A DNA stretch of 64,000 nucleotides. It comes from Lucinisca nassula (taxonomy: Eukaryota > Mollusca > Bivalvia > Lucinida > Lucinidae). The DNA is taken from positions 65,349,396-65,413,395 of the forward strand of contig OY757026.1 of NCBI GenBank assembly GCA_963580285.1. Direction: 5' to 3'. Positions 11,944-22,553 of this stretch are shown here, one piece after another (position 1 is the first letter of the stretch; each line of letters starts with the position of its first letter). The notes below the pieces were generated by a model. The model made no database searches, was not told the origin of the DNA, and was given only the letters and a program-made list of their open reading frames with translations. The position numbers were made by a program, and so were the translations under genes.

Positions 11944-12092
11944 CCAGTGTCGCAAAAAAGGGCCGCTTGGCATATATTCGTTAAACCGGCAACGGTATTT
12001 GACTAACATTGAAGTGCACATAAAACATATTCAAAATTTAAGCCAGCCTAATATTCGTGTAGATAAGTAGGATGGGCGATTGCAGCAGGCAA

Positions 12093-12589
<497 letters not shown>

Positions 12590-12721
12590 CAGGCAAAAGT
12601 AAATCATTCATTACTTTTCAGCATTGTCTCCAAAATGGCCATTTTCTGTTGAAAAGTTGAGACATTTTCTTACTTTTTTTCTCCAAATATTGATTGTGGA
12701 TAAAACTTAGAACCGCCTCAA

Positions 12722-12986
12722 CATCACACAAACGCACCTATATAATGTTGTCCCGCGTATCCCCCACTTTTATACAGTAAAACTTGGGTTGACAGGGCTT
12801 TACATTATTTTTTCTTATTTCTGCTCAAAACATTGATTGTAGGTACTCATTAGAGCCGCCTCTATTGAGTACCCACAATCTATGTTTTGAGCAAAAATAT
12901 CGTTGAAAAGTATCAGGATTTTATATGATTTTTTAGTTGTGGTAAAATTTTACCAGTATAATTTGAATAGGCGTGTTTTCGTAATG
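12722..12986. mobile_element. FB1 palindromic MITE, inserted in another FB1
   Basis: Terminal repeats are CATCACACAAACGCACCTAT and ATAGGCGTGTTTTCGTAATG. Inside is the palindrome with ACTCATTAGAGCCGCCTC / GAGTACCCACAATC. The flanks TTAGAACCGCCTCAA (left) and GGTGGTTCTAACGAG (right) are the two arms of a second, older FB1 palindrome, so this copy landed in its loop. Confidence 0.8.
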
Positions 12987-13011
12987 ATCAGGTGGTTCTA
13001 ACGAGTTCAAA

Positions 13012-13279
13012 TGGGCTGCATGATGCTTCCACGCAGAGCTGAATCCGGCCCGCACACTAGTACTGGTAAACCGCTTAGAGGATCTAAGCCTGTCCAGGAA
13101 CCGCGGTGCGAGGCGGACCGTCCATGCTAATAAACCCTATTGGTTTCATTGGGCGACAGGGCTTGAGATGTCATTTCATCTCAATGTCGGGTAAAAGTCC
13201 CACAAAATTGGAAGCAACGTCTCCAAAATGACCTTTACAGTGCTGGCGGGGACGTTAAACCTCAAATCAAACAAACAGA
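13012..13279 (+). mobile_element. SINE-C copy, 5' truncated, CTAGTACTGG subfamily
   Basis: It lacks the first ~30 bp of the head. It shares ACACTAGTACTGG and AGGAACCGCGGTGCGAGGCG with the copies at 17846, 26015, 28988 and 41897 (the last with an internal deletion). Other copies read ACACGAGTACTGG and AGGCAAAGCGGTGCGAGTCG. Confidence 0.85.
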
Positions 13280-13439
13280 CAATCTGTGTCTTGGGGCAAG
13301 GTACAAAGTGTCTATCCTTTGTCAATCCCATTTTACTGAATATAAAGTACGGTTTTTCATGACACGGTCTTGTTATCTTTATAGTCTAATCGTTATTTTT
13401 GTTTTTTGCCTACGTGTAAAAAATATCATTAAATAGAAA

Positions 13440-13660
13440 CAAACCAATAAGAATGGCTGCCAGAGGTCATTTTCTTGTCACTGGTGACATTAATCGGAAT
13501 TTTCATCGGTTAACTCCGTAAGAAGGCGGAAATTGACAACTGTAGTACAACAGGTTGACATGTCATTGAAGAACCAATGACAGATCGCCTAGTATTGCCA
13601 CGTTGAAGTAAAGCTTCTTATCTTTTCGATAAGTACCGAGAATTCCAAATACTAGTACAC
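13440..13660 (+). promoter_or_regulatory. Putative 5' region of FKBP14 with CCAAT and CCACG
   Basis: This repeat-free stretch precedes the start codon. CCAAT (13574-13578) is followed 19 bases later by CCACG (13598-13602). An ER stress response element is CCAAT-N9-CCACG, so the parts are present but the spacing is not canonical. Another CCAAT lies near 13444. I see no clear TATA box, and the transcription start cannot be placed. Confidence 0.35.
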
Positions 13661-13869
13661 ATGTCTCTCAAAATGGCGCATCTTAAGTGCTTTTTCGGAC
13701 TCTTAGCTTTAATTTATTTGACAAATGTAGTATTTTGTGAAGAAACAGAGATGAAAATAGAAGTAACTCAAAAAGCAGAAGGCGATTGTGCAAGAAAATC
13801 TAAGAAACATGATTTAGTTACAATGCATTATACAGGAATGTTAGAAGATGGAACAAAATTTGATTCAAG
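13661..13869 (+). CDS. FKBP14: FKBP14 exon 1: signal peptide and start of FKBP domain
   Basis: Residues 1-69 plus two bases of codon 70. Two in-frame starts exist. ATG at 13661 gives MSLK before the hydrophobic segment. ATG at 13673 has A at -3 and G at +4, a better Kozak context, and still leaves a full signal peptide (HLKCFFGLLALIYLTNVVFC). The first is used here, but either gives the same mature protein. The FKBP domain begins near residue 32 with KIEVTQK. HYTG (56-59) and KFDS (66-69) are core isomerase motifs. The donor is AAG|GTAAGA, and the intron (5810 bp) is phase 2. Confidence 0.9.
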
Positions 13870-13955
13870 GTAAGAGAAATTACCATATGGAAGTGTTGAC
13901 GTCTCTAAAGATTTTCTTTAGACAAGATTAAAAAATATATGTAATTATTGTCCAT

Positions 13956-14130
13956 TTAATGTACCTCATTATATGTCAATGAAATCAATAGATCGGTGAC
14001 AGCTGTTGTTATCATCAAAACCGCAACAGCTGATTTTGCCATACTGGTTAACATGTAAAACTGCACTAGCATTGCTTTAAAATCTACAAAAGGAAACATT
14101 TGAACATAAAGAACACACTGTGTATGACAG
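13956..14130. other. Intron 1 sequence, nothing recognised
   Basis: AT-rich intron sequence between exon 1 and the first SINE, apart from a short CAGCTGTTGTTATCATC / AACCGCAACAGCTG inverted repeat near 13998-14034. Confidence 0.4.
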
Positions 14131-14430
14131 CGCCCGCACATCGGGGCTTGAAGAAAAAGATGGGCTGCATGATGCTTCCTCGCAGAGCTGAAACCGACCC
14201 GCACACGAGTACTGGTAAACCGCTTAGTAGGATATAAGCCTTCTCAGGCAAAGCGGTGCGGGTCGGCCCGTCCATGTTTATAAACTCTATAGGTTTCATT
14301 GGACGGCAGGGCTTGAGATGTCATTTCATCTCAATGTCGGGTAAAAGTCCCACCAAATTTGAAGCAATGTCTCCAAAATGACCTTTACAGTGTTGACGGG
14401 GACGTTAAACCTCAAATCAAAACAAACAAA
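14131..14430 (+). mobile_element. SINE-C copy in intron 1
   Basis: Full-length, GAGTACTGG subfamily, in the same orientation as the gene. Confidence 0.85.
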
Positions 14431-14591
14431 TATAAATTATCGTTGTTGGTTGCAGTTTATAAAGCTGAAAGTATTGAACCTCCTATGTTGCTAATTAATA
14501 TGCTTCCTTTTGTGAACCAAACATTTCTCTCTAATTTCCAAGTTGGGGTTTCCGGAGTGATCATTTGATGGTATGTGAATTGACAAGCGCA

Positions 14592-14803
14592 TTAACCCTT
14601 ATCTTGCTGTTCACGACTACCCCTATCTTTACAAACAGCGTAGATCCATATCAGATGGCTTCTGAAGAAGCCATCTGATCAGGATCTACACTGTTTGGCA
14701 TTCAGTTTATGAATTTGTAGCAATAAATTACATCAAATAATTTGATTGGTTGATAGACTTAAATGAATGTGGCTTAAATGAATATTCAGCAAGATAAGGG
14801 TTA
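14592..14803. mobile_element. FB2 palindromic MITE in intron 1
   Basis: The ends TTAACCCTTATCTTGCTG and CAGCAAGATAAGGGTTA are inverted repeats of 17 bp. The inner hairpin is CAGATGGCTTC/GAAGCCATCTG. It is the best-kept FB2 copy of the window. Confidence 0.85.
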
Positions 14804-14843
14804 GGTGGTGTGCATCTACTGAAAAGATATGTGCGACCACGCC

Positions 14844-14907
14844 GACCAGCGAAGACATAGACCAGGCTGCCATTGGGCGGGCAGCCTGGTCTCTGTCTTC
14901 GCTGGTC
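14844..14907. repeat. Hairpin GACCAGCGAAGAC
   Basis: Arms of about 28 nt (GACCAGCGAAGACATAGACC / GGTCTCTGTCTTCGCTGGTC) surround a short loop. A third, partial arm follows at 14918-14940, so the unit may have been duplicated. Confidence 0.8.
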
Positions 14908-15322
14908 TACGGCAACCTGATCTAAGTCTTCGCTGGTCTCATAAGCGTTCTGTAGAAACTTGGGCGCGTGATCAGTCTATAGTCCCTAAGACATGTTCAT
15001 CCACATAGCCTGATCGGCGTATTCACTGGTCGTATAAACAGCCGATAGTTCATTGTCTTTCCAAAAAGCGTTTCGCGACGTTTCTGACCACACCGTCCCG
15101 ATTCTAGGGCTTAGTTAAGTCTTGGTTGGCCTTATATGTCGCAAGTGTGCCCTGACCATTTATCGAAATAATATGTACCAACGCCAACAACAATAACTGA
15201 TAACAAGTTGTTAATCAGCAAAAATTACGCTGACCTATTGTGAAAAATGACATATGTTCTGAAGTTGTTTTATCAAGAGAGAGAACAACAGCAGCTGACA
15301 TTTCTAACCATTTTCAACCATA

Positions 15323-15606
15323 TCATTAGGGTAACACATCCGTGTGATATAGTGCATTTTTCCATACCTCAAAAATGGTATTTTTTATGAAATTTGTGAT
15401 AGTTTTCTTATTTATACTCTAAACATAGGTTTTGGGTACTCGTTAGAACCGCCTCAATGAGGCGGTTCTAACGAGTACCCAGAAACTATGTTTTTGAGCA
15501 GAAATAAGGAAAATGGTGTTTACCCCCGTAAACCCCAGGTTTCTCCATATAAAGTGGGGTTTAGGGGGGGAGGGGGTCTTTATTTCACGGGCTTGTTCAC
15601 GTGATG
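15323..15606. mobile_element. FB1 palindromic MITE
   Basis: It runs from CATTAGGGTAACACATCCGT to CACGGGCTTGTTCACGTGAT, with the palindrome ACTCGTTAGAACCGCCTC / GAGGCGGTTCTAACGAGT in the middle and GTAAACCCCAGGTTTCTCC beside it. Confidence 0.85.
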
Positions 15607-15781
15607 TGCGATCTATAAATGTTTTCCCTAATAGGGAATATAAAACCGATTTAATTTCCATATTTGATTATCTTAACATGTCCGGGAAATAAACACCCCT
15701 TTATGCCCTACTTAATTAGAGACAACTGGGGTTTACACGGATACTCATTATTTTTGTTTCACAAAATCATATGCTTGAAAG

Positions 15782-15842
15782 AAACAGTGTAGTCCCAGAA
15801 CAGACGCCGCGTACAAGGGCGTCTGATCTGGGTCTACACTGT
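15782..15842. repeat. Palindromic CAGACGCCG core
   Basis: Same hairpin family as 11877-11943, with a diverged tip. Confidence 0.7.
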
Positions 15843-16029
15843 ATATATCCCCCAAAATCGAACACCCGGTATTTATAGCTTAATCCCAAACTGGTAAATA
15901 TATTTTCACCGCTTTGTGTATATTTTATGACAGCTTAGTATTATATCTAAATATATCTAATGATAGTAATGATATTAAACAAGCTAAATCAGCGGTAATT
16001 TAACCGGGACTTAATCGCCTTATCACGAG

Positions 16030-16032
<3 letters not shown>

Positions 16033-16113
<81 letters not shown>
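16033..16113. repeat. (CT)n microsatellite
   Basis: About 40 uninterrupted CT units in intron 1. Confidence 0.95.
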
Positions 16114-16116
<3 letters not shown>

Positions 16117-17310
16117 AGCAATACAGTTAACGAACCACACTTTTAGTACATTTTCTCGTAATGTTAGCTGCATCTTTCTCATAATATTGGTATATTCATT
16201 AAAGCAACCCCGGTTAAGTGATTTCTTTCTCTTTGGTTTGGTTTACGGCCCTTTCAAGATTATTTCACTTACATCGAACAGATGTGTGCGATAATCGGAA
16301 TACTCGGTGATGAAAGCACCCGACATTCCGTTGTATAATCTTTGGCACGTGACCCCGAGCGAAGCTCGAATCCGCTGTTGTGAGATGAAGAGACATCGCC
16401 CTCTGAGGCACGCGCAGTCTGGTCAGGGGTCTTTGCTGATCGTTCATATCAAATTGCACCATTTCCTGTGCACAGTCTAAAATTATGTTCATTAACGGAA
16501 TTTATGAGTTATTTATGTTCTTTTGCATGAACTAGCGTCTAATATACTATGGTTCAAAATGCCATGTACCATAACTCATAATATTAAATAGTATCGAAAA
16601 GTTTGAATGATCCGTTTTTGTGATAAATATTTTAGATAGTAGTAATTTTGTGAATTATCTAATCTAACTTTGACGAGTTCTAATTTCCCAAACGAGACGA
16701 ACATCGTTAAATAAAACCGAGCCTTATATTGAATGTGTGTGTGTGTGGGTGGGGGGGGGGGGGGTGGGGGAGATCAGCATTTCTGCTGTTTCTGTTCAAA
16801 ACATGAAAAGAGAAGTGTGAAAACGCCAGATCCATGTTTTTCTTGATGGCTAAAACGAAAACAAACTGCCACGTGTACGTCGAATAAAACGTCGCCACAT
16901 TCACTATAGGAATGTTTTATTTCGTTGTCATAGTGTCAATGTCATGTACGCTCCAGTGCCCGCGGGCAAGACACATCCGTCATTCTAAATGATTAATTTT
17001 AACCGGGGCTGGAGAAAATAGTATTTATTAATTAGGCTCTGCGAAGACAAAGACGAGACTTCGAATTTGCGCAGCATTGTTCGCAAACACACGTTGCCAT
17101 TTGGGAGGCTATACAACAAAAAAGTAATTCAGGCACCAAGCAGTATTCGCGCATGCGCATTTCACTGACGTTTAAGGCGCGATGGTCCCTTTTAAAAAGT
17201 GTGAACCATTTTTATGGTGCTTTTTTCCTTCGACATTTATCAATTTAATAAATAAAATATCAGTATAAGGTCCATCTATTTGCAAAATAAATAAATAAAT
17301 ATAAACGTTT
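16114..17310. other. Intron 1 sequence, largely unassigned
   Basis: The segment 16215-16500 begins with GGTTTACGGCCCTTTCAAGA, which resembles 60655-60690 and may be a further SINE tail on the minus strand. A GTGTGTG/poly-G run lies at about 16735-16770. I see no exon. Confidence 0.35.
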
Positions 17311-17324
17311 ACCTAAGATATTCT

Positions 17325-17654
17325 ACCGGCCCCGATAGCTCAGTTGGTAGAGTGTCCGCTCCGGGGAACGGGAGGTCACGGGTTCGATCCCGAGCCGCGA
17401 CATACCAAAGTCAATAAAAATGGTACTAGCTGCTCCTCGCTTGGCACTCAGATTTACGGGGTAGAGCTAGGACTGGTCGACCCAGTGTCAGGATAATGTG
17501 ACTGGGTGTGGTATCATGTTATGTGTCTGGGACATGATACTTCAGTGAGGCAGCACTATAAAAGTGAGCATTGAGCTCCCTGTCGCAACCAGACACCGTC
17601 GTGATATGACTGAAATATTGTTGAAAGCGACGTTAAACCCGAATTCACACACAC
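17325..17654 (+). mobile_element. SINE-A copy, intact, with 14-bp duplication
   Basis: The head CCCCGATAGCTCAGTTGG (A box) and GGGTTCGATCCCGAGCC (B box) is tRNA-like. The body contains GTCAGGATAATGTGACTGGG, and the end is AAAGCGACGTTAAACCCG plus a CACACA tail. ACCTAAGATATTCT (17311-17324) and ACCTAAGATTTTCT (17655-17668) are the target-site duplication. It is a retroposon of 330 bp, not a tRNA gene. Confidence 0.92.
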
Positions 17655-17845
17655 ACCTAAGATTTTCTGAAAGGAGTAATTCTGTTTAATGAACCATGGT
17701 AATCCGGTCTAATCCTGCCCAACAATCCACCCCATTTAGAGAGCGGTTGTGGATTCTGGTAAGAATTGCCCCAGATGCTAAAGCACCTACAATCTGTACT
17801 TTGCAACACGGAGAAGATACTACTACTACTACTACAACAACAACA

Positions 17846-18095
17846 GCTGAATCCGGCCCATGCACTAGTACTGGTAAACCGCTTAGAGGATCTAAGCCTG
17901 TCCAGGAACCGCGGTGCGAGGCGGACCGTCCATGCTAATAAACCCTATTGGTTTCATTGGCGACAGGGCTTGAGATGTCATTTCATCTCAATGTCGTGTA
18001 AAAGTCCCACAAAATTGGAAGCAACGTCTCCAAAATGACCTTTACAGTGTTGACGGGGACGTTAAACCTCAAATCAAACAAACAAAAAACAACAA
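17846..18095 (+). mobile_element. SINE-C copy within trinucleotide repeats
   Basis: This 5'-truncated CTAGTACTGG-subfamily copy is flanked on the left by (TAC)n/(CAA)n and on the right by (CAA)n/(CTA)n. The matching trinucleotides on both sides may be its duplicated target. Confidence 0.8.
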
Positions 18096-18306
18096 CAACA
18101 ACTACTACTACTACTAAATTAGTGATTTATCATCATCATCATTATCATCACATTGTGATATATATGTTTTCATTGTTGCAAAATGAGTCTGGTAAAGTTC
18201 ACTGAGAAATAGTTACCCCTGGAAAAATATTGATCACTTTTATTTTGTCTGGACGTTTGGGTATTTCCTCGAAAAGAATATATTATACCTCTTTATAACT
18301 TATAAC

Positions 18307-18499
18307 CATTAGGAAAACATGTCGTTGTGAAATAATGGCGTCCAACATGGTGTCAGAAAATGACAAATATTAGGTAGAAATTGTAATATCTTTCTTGTTT
18401 TTGCTTCAACATAGATTGTGGGTGCTCGTAAACCCCATCCTTCTCTATATAAAGTGGGGTTTAGGGGGGTCTTCGTTTCACGGACTTGTTATCGTGATG
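18307..18499. mobile_element. FB1 MITE with the palindrome deleted
   Basis: The left part stops inside ATAGATTGTGGGTGCTCG and continues directly into TAAACCCCATCC. The hairpin arms are lost. The right end CACGGACTTGTTATCGTGAT is intact. Confidence 0.75.
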
Positions 18500-18679
18500 A
18501 ACTGTTAATGAGGTCCAAACCAGAAACCGTGTTAGTTAAACAACCGTGTTATATACCAAACAAAAATAGATTATATAGAAAAATTACCATAGTCTGTATA
18601 TTATTGGGATCCATCTTGAAACCACGTTGTATTCAATAACATGTTATAGCAAAACGTGTTATAACGAGGTTGTGGTGTA

Positions 18680-19085
18680 TTTTGTTTTCTTGCACACCAG
18701 ACAAGGAAATCCGTGATTTTAACCTGGGATAGAAATTTATGTTCTGACCCTGTTGTTCCGACCCCAAATCGAATATAATCGCATGTTTGATAAATGCACT
18801 AGTTGATTACAACCTCATGCGCGGCGTCGTCATGCGTGACGTCACTAAACATTTCTGTTGTGTCATCACAAAATGGCGGACGTCGGTAACCGAAGTGACA
18901 GCAGCATTAAAAATTCGCAATAGAAATGGAAGGTATGCAAGAAAAAGAATCCAATATGGGTGTGAGGGGTGGATAGATAAATCCGTCCCTCGGGATCACT
19001 GTCCGGCATCACTCGGCAAGCCTCGTGATGCCGGACAGTGTCCCTCGGGACGGATTTTTCAATCCACCCCTCACACTCATATAAG
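18680..19085. mobile_element. Foldback element, copy 2
   Basis: A 124-bp hairpin at 18957-19080 (ATGGGTGTGAGGGGTGG ... CCACCCCTCACACTCAT) has inner arms with CACTGTCCGGCATCAC. Its flank at 18680-18905 matches 8940-9180 in reverse. Confidence 0.75.
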
Positions 19086-19291
19086 ATTCTTATATTATGC
19101 TACCATATCGAAAAAAACAACAACAAAAAACAAGAACAAACAACGAAGGACATGATTTTGACAGATCCCTAAGGCAATATATATATATTTTTTTACAAAC
19201 ATATTTATGACTACAGCAAACTATACTATTGGAAATTAATTTTATAAACGACACTTTTAATCTGCAGACCAGTACAGATATTAAAGCAACT

Positions 19292-19340
19292 GGTCCTCGC
19301 ACATCGGGGCCTGGAAAAATAGATTGGGCTGCATGATGAT
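19292..19340 (+). mobile_element. SINE-C head fragment
   Basis: Only CGCACATCGGGGCCTGG and GGGCTGCATGATGAT remain. Confidence 0.6.
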
Positions 19341-19679
19341 TAGTATTAACTAAAATTAGTATAAACTAAACTAAAAGAAAAACCAAAATGGTACGTTTAG
19401 GCATTGTTAAGTATATCTCATTTTTAACATATTAACTTGATAAATTGCAAATTATAATAACATTTCATTTTCTGCGCCCATTGTCAGCTTAACGAACACG
19501 CTATTTGTGGACGATTATTGGTGGCCAGAATGTTAACTGTGAGTCAATGCAGTATCTAGTTCAGTGGTATTTTAGCTGGAAAATGCGGTGCGTTAGTTTT
19601 TCAGACCTAGTGTTAAAATCATAGATCCAATCATTGTGAAGTACGCACATCGAAAACCTTTATGTTTTGTCTTTTCCAG

Positions 19680-19825
19680 TTTTGAAAGAAACGAACCTTT
19701 CCAGTTTCAACTAGGTATAGGTCAGGTGATTAAGGGCTGGGAACAGGGATTACTAGATATGTGTCCTGGCGAAAAGAGAAAACTAACCATCCCGCCACAT
19801 ATGGCTTACGGTGAAAAGGGAGCAG
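19680..19825 (+). CDS. FKBP14: FKBP14 exon 2: core of the isomerase domain
   Basis: Residues 70-119 (codons 70 and 119 are split across introns). It encodes [20 protein letters not shown] and then [20 protein letters not shown]. The conserved pocket residues Phe77, Val86, Ile87, Trp90 and Tyr113 are present, as is Cys98, the partner of Cys43. The acceptor is CTTTTCCAG|T and the donor GCAG|GTATGA, with exit phase 1. The ORF continuing into the intron stops soon after, as expected for unspliced sequence. Confidence 0.92.
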
Positions 19826-19894
19826 GTATGAGCAATTATTCATTTCATCGTGTTAACAAGTCCATGGTATGAACATATATGAAAAAAATCCAAT

Positions 19895-20139
19895 TTATAC
19901 ATGTTATATAGAGAAAACTGGGGCTTACAGTGGAAAATACTATTTCTTTTATTTCTGCCCAAAGTCATAGGTTGTGGGTACTCGTTAGAACCGCCTCAAC
20001 GAGACGGTTCTAACAAGCACCCGCAACCTATATTTGGAGTGTAAACTGAGAAAATTTCACAGATTTTCATAGGAAACATAACCCAGGTTGAGGTATGAAA
20101 GAACGCACTATGTCACGCGGATATACTATCGAAATGTGA
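19895..20139. mobile_element. FB1 MITE in intron 2
   Basis: The palindrome is at about 19965-20035 (ACTCGTTAGAACCGCCTC / GAGACGGTTCTAACAAG), with ACTGGGGCTTACAGTGG to the left and CACGCGGATATACTATCG to the right. The ends have diverged. Confidence 0.75.
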
Positions 20140-20457
20140 TTCTGGCCATATTTGGCGTATTACAATGTCTACATATTCTTATCCAGATTCAATTCCAGAC
20201 ATTGCTGTCATATTCAAGGGCAATATGTAGTTTTGATCGCATATTCCAGTCGAAGCTACTGATCCACAAAGAGGGTTGACGCGTCATTAAACTGGAAATC
20301 ATCATCATCAAGATGATCGTAAACCTCTTCAGCCATGCAATCCAAAACAGACCCCTGTGAAAAAGTGTACACCCATACCAGATGGCTCTCATGATGAACC
20401 GTCTCATCTGGAGCTGCACCTTATACTGTTCTCTTTGTGAGGTTTGATGTTTGACTG

Positions 20458-20723
20458 CATCACGTAAACAAGTCAGTGAAATGAAAAACCTCATAAACCC
20501 CACTTTATATGGAGAAAACTGGGGTTTACGAGGGTAAACATTAATTGTTTTTATTTCTGCTCCGAGACATAGGTTGTGGAGACACTTTAGTACCGCCACA
20601 ATGAGCATCAACAACTCATGTTTTGAGCATTTATAAGAAAAATATCACGTATTTTCATCAGAAAAGTAGCCATTTTGGTGATGTGAAAAATGCTCTATGT
20701 CGTACGGGTGTGTTATCTTTATG
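20458..20723. mobile_element. FB1 MITE in intron 2
   Basis: The ends are CATCACGTAAACAAGTCAGT and ACGGGTGTGTTATCTTTATG. The central palindrome is decayed (GTACCGCCACAATGAGC). Confidence 0.75.
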
Positions 20724-20729
20724 GGACAG

Positions 20730-21545
20730 CCCCGCCCATTGGGGCTTGAGGAAATAAATGGGCTGCATGATGCGTCCACGCAGAGCTGAAACCGACCGCA
20801 CACCAATACTGGTAAATTGCTTAGAGGATCTAAACCTGCCCAGGTAAAGCGGTGCGAGTCGGGCTGTCAATGCTTATAAACCCTATTGGTTTCATTGGGC
20901 GACAGGGCTTGAGATGTCATTTCATCTCAGTGTCGGGTAAAAGTCCCACACAATTGGAAGAAACGTCTCCAAAATGACATATATAGTGTTGACGGAGACG
21001 TTAAACCTAAAACTAAACAAACAAAACAAATCTCAACAGGAACCTCTGTTTGCATCAATGATTATGTCCAAATTCAGAAAAGGAATATCCCGCTTGAGAA
21101 ACTCATTAGTTTTGTAAACTGCAGCTCGATTATTGGTCCCCGCCCGTCGGGGCTTGAAGAAATATATGGGCTGCATGGTGCTCCCACGCAGAGCTGAAAC
21201 CTACCCGCACACGAGTACTGGTAAACCGCTTAGAGGATCTAAGCCTGCCCAGGCAAAGCAGTGCGAGTCGGCCCGTCCATGCTTATAAACCCTATTGTTT
21301 TCATTGGGCGGCAGGGCTTGAGATGTCATTTCATCTCAATGTCGGGTAAAAGTCCCACAAAATTGGAAGCGACGTCTCCAAAATGACATTTACAGTGTTG
21401 ACGGGGACGTTAAACCCGTCAAATCAAACAAACAAGGAATCTCTGTTTGCAACAATGATTATGTCCGAATTCAGAAAAGGATTATCCCGATTGATAAACT
21501 CATTTATGAAAAGATAACAGTTTTGTAAACTGCAGCTAGATTATC
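20730..21545 (+). repeat. Tandem duplication of SINE-C plus ~100 bp
   Basis: SINE-C copies at 20730-21028 and 21137-21437 are each followed by the same ~100 bp (TCTGTTTGCAWCAATGATTA ... TTTTGTAAACTGCAGCT). This is best read as a ~405-bp segmental duplication in intron 2, rather than two insertions. Confidence 0.75.
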
Positions 21546-21648
21546 GAAATATATTCATTTGGCACTTTCAGGCTTACAGAATTCAAGTTTGTTTATTTGT
21601 TGTCATCGCAAATTAGTTATATCAGCCTTTAAACAAACTTATTTCCAG

Positions 21649-21779
21649 GCGACACTATTCCACCCGATTCCACACTTGTATTTGACGTGGAACTAGTACA
21701 GGTACAAGACGGAGAAGTTCCCCCAAATGTATTTAAAGAGATCGATACCGACGGAAACAAGGAATTGACACATGCCGAA
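21649..21779 (+). CDS. FKBP14: FKBP14 exon 3a (alternative)
   Basis: It completes codon 119 and encodes residues 120-162: DTIPPDSTLVFDVELVQV, a linker, then NVFKEIDTDGNKELTHAE. It supplies the last strands of the FKBP fold and the whole first EF-hand loop (Asp151, Asp153, Asn155, Thr159, Glu162). The strand FDVEL is the usual FKBP form, so 3a is probably closer to the ancestral exon. The acceptor is TTATTTCCAG|GC and the donor GAA|GTAAGT, a strong site. Length is 131 nt, entry phase 1, exit phase 0, the same as exon 3b. Confidence 0.9.
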
Positions 21780-21833
21780 GTAAGTACGCTGGCAAGCGGA
21801 TGAATACCAAGTTCAAAGATGGCGCCTTATTTG

Positions 21834-21967
21834 CATTATCTGCTGGTTCCTAGTCTGAAGATTATCAGTGTTGGGAAAACAGGTAACCAGACCCCCCCCC
21901 CCCCCCATGGGGGTTACCTGTTTTTCCAATATTGATAATGTGTAAGCTGGGAGCCAGCAAATAATAC
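21834..21967. repeat. Hairpin in the intron between exons 3a and 3b
   Basis: The arms begin ATTATCTGCTGGTTCCTAG and end CTGGGAGCCAGCAAATAAT, with a C/G-rich tip (ACAGGTAACC ... GGTTACCTG around a run of 14 C). It starts 55 nt after the exon 3a donor. It may be a MITE or an RNA structure; the sequence does not decide. Confidence 0.7.
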
Positions 21968-22553
21968 AAAAATGATGAATATTAATTTGGACAAAGATTT
22001 TTAACTGCAGTCAAATGAAAAACTGAAAACGTTTTGGAACTAGAAAGATAGAAAATTTAGATGTATTCTTTCAGTAGGAAGCGCTGTTACACATTGAAAA
22101 TGAAACAAAAATTGCCAAAAAAAAAAACAACAAAAAAAAAAAAAAAAAAACAAAAAAAAAATGTGGTTTGAAAATTTCTTTGTTCAAATTATGAAAGGGT
22201 AATTATATGTTGTGTCGACAGCAAATTTTAATGACTACCTTTGACGGAAAAGTCTGCATTTATGCAGAGTTCTAAATTTTCTTTTGAAGATAACTAACCA
22301 TTAAATCAGGAAACATGATTGCCCAACAGACGGCATTCAGTTTCTTGAAAATAAGGCTTCCATATGAACGGTCTACTTGGCATTGTGGCAGTCTTATTTT
22401 CTGCATAAAACTGAATAATGTTGTCTGCCAAATTTTGATTTGTGTTGGAAGGGTTAAAAAAATAACACAACATGTAATTATGTATCAAGCATTTTTCGCT
22501 TCATCAAATTTTATGTTCACATTTCCTTTCAATCCCATTCCTTTCTTTTCAAG

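Noticed and set aside
13574..13602. Canonical ER stress response element
   Set aside because: Spacing is 19, not 9 bases, so it is listed only as a weak regulatory candidate.
17325..17405. tRNA gene with good A and B boxes (also at 40859, 8271, 12515-12589 and 63890-63959)
   Set aside because: Each is followed by a SINE body and tail, and several have target-site duplications around the whole unit. They are SINE heads.
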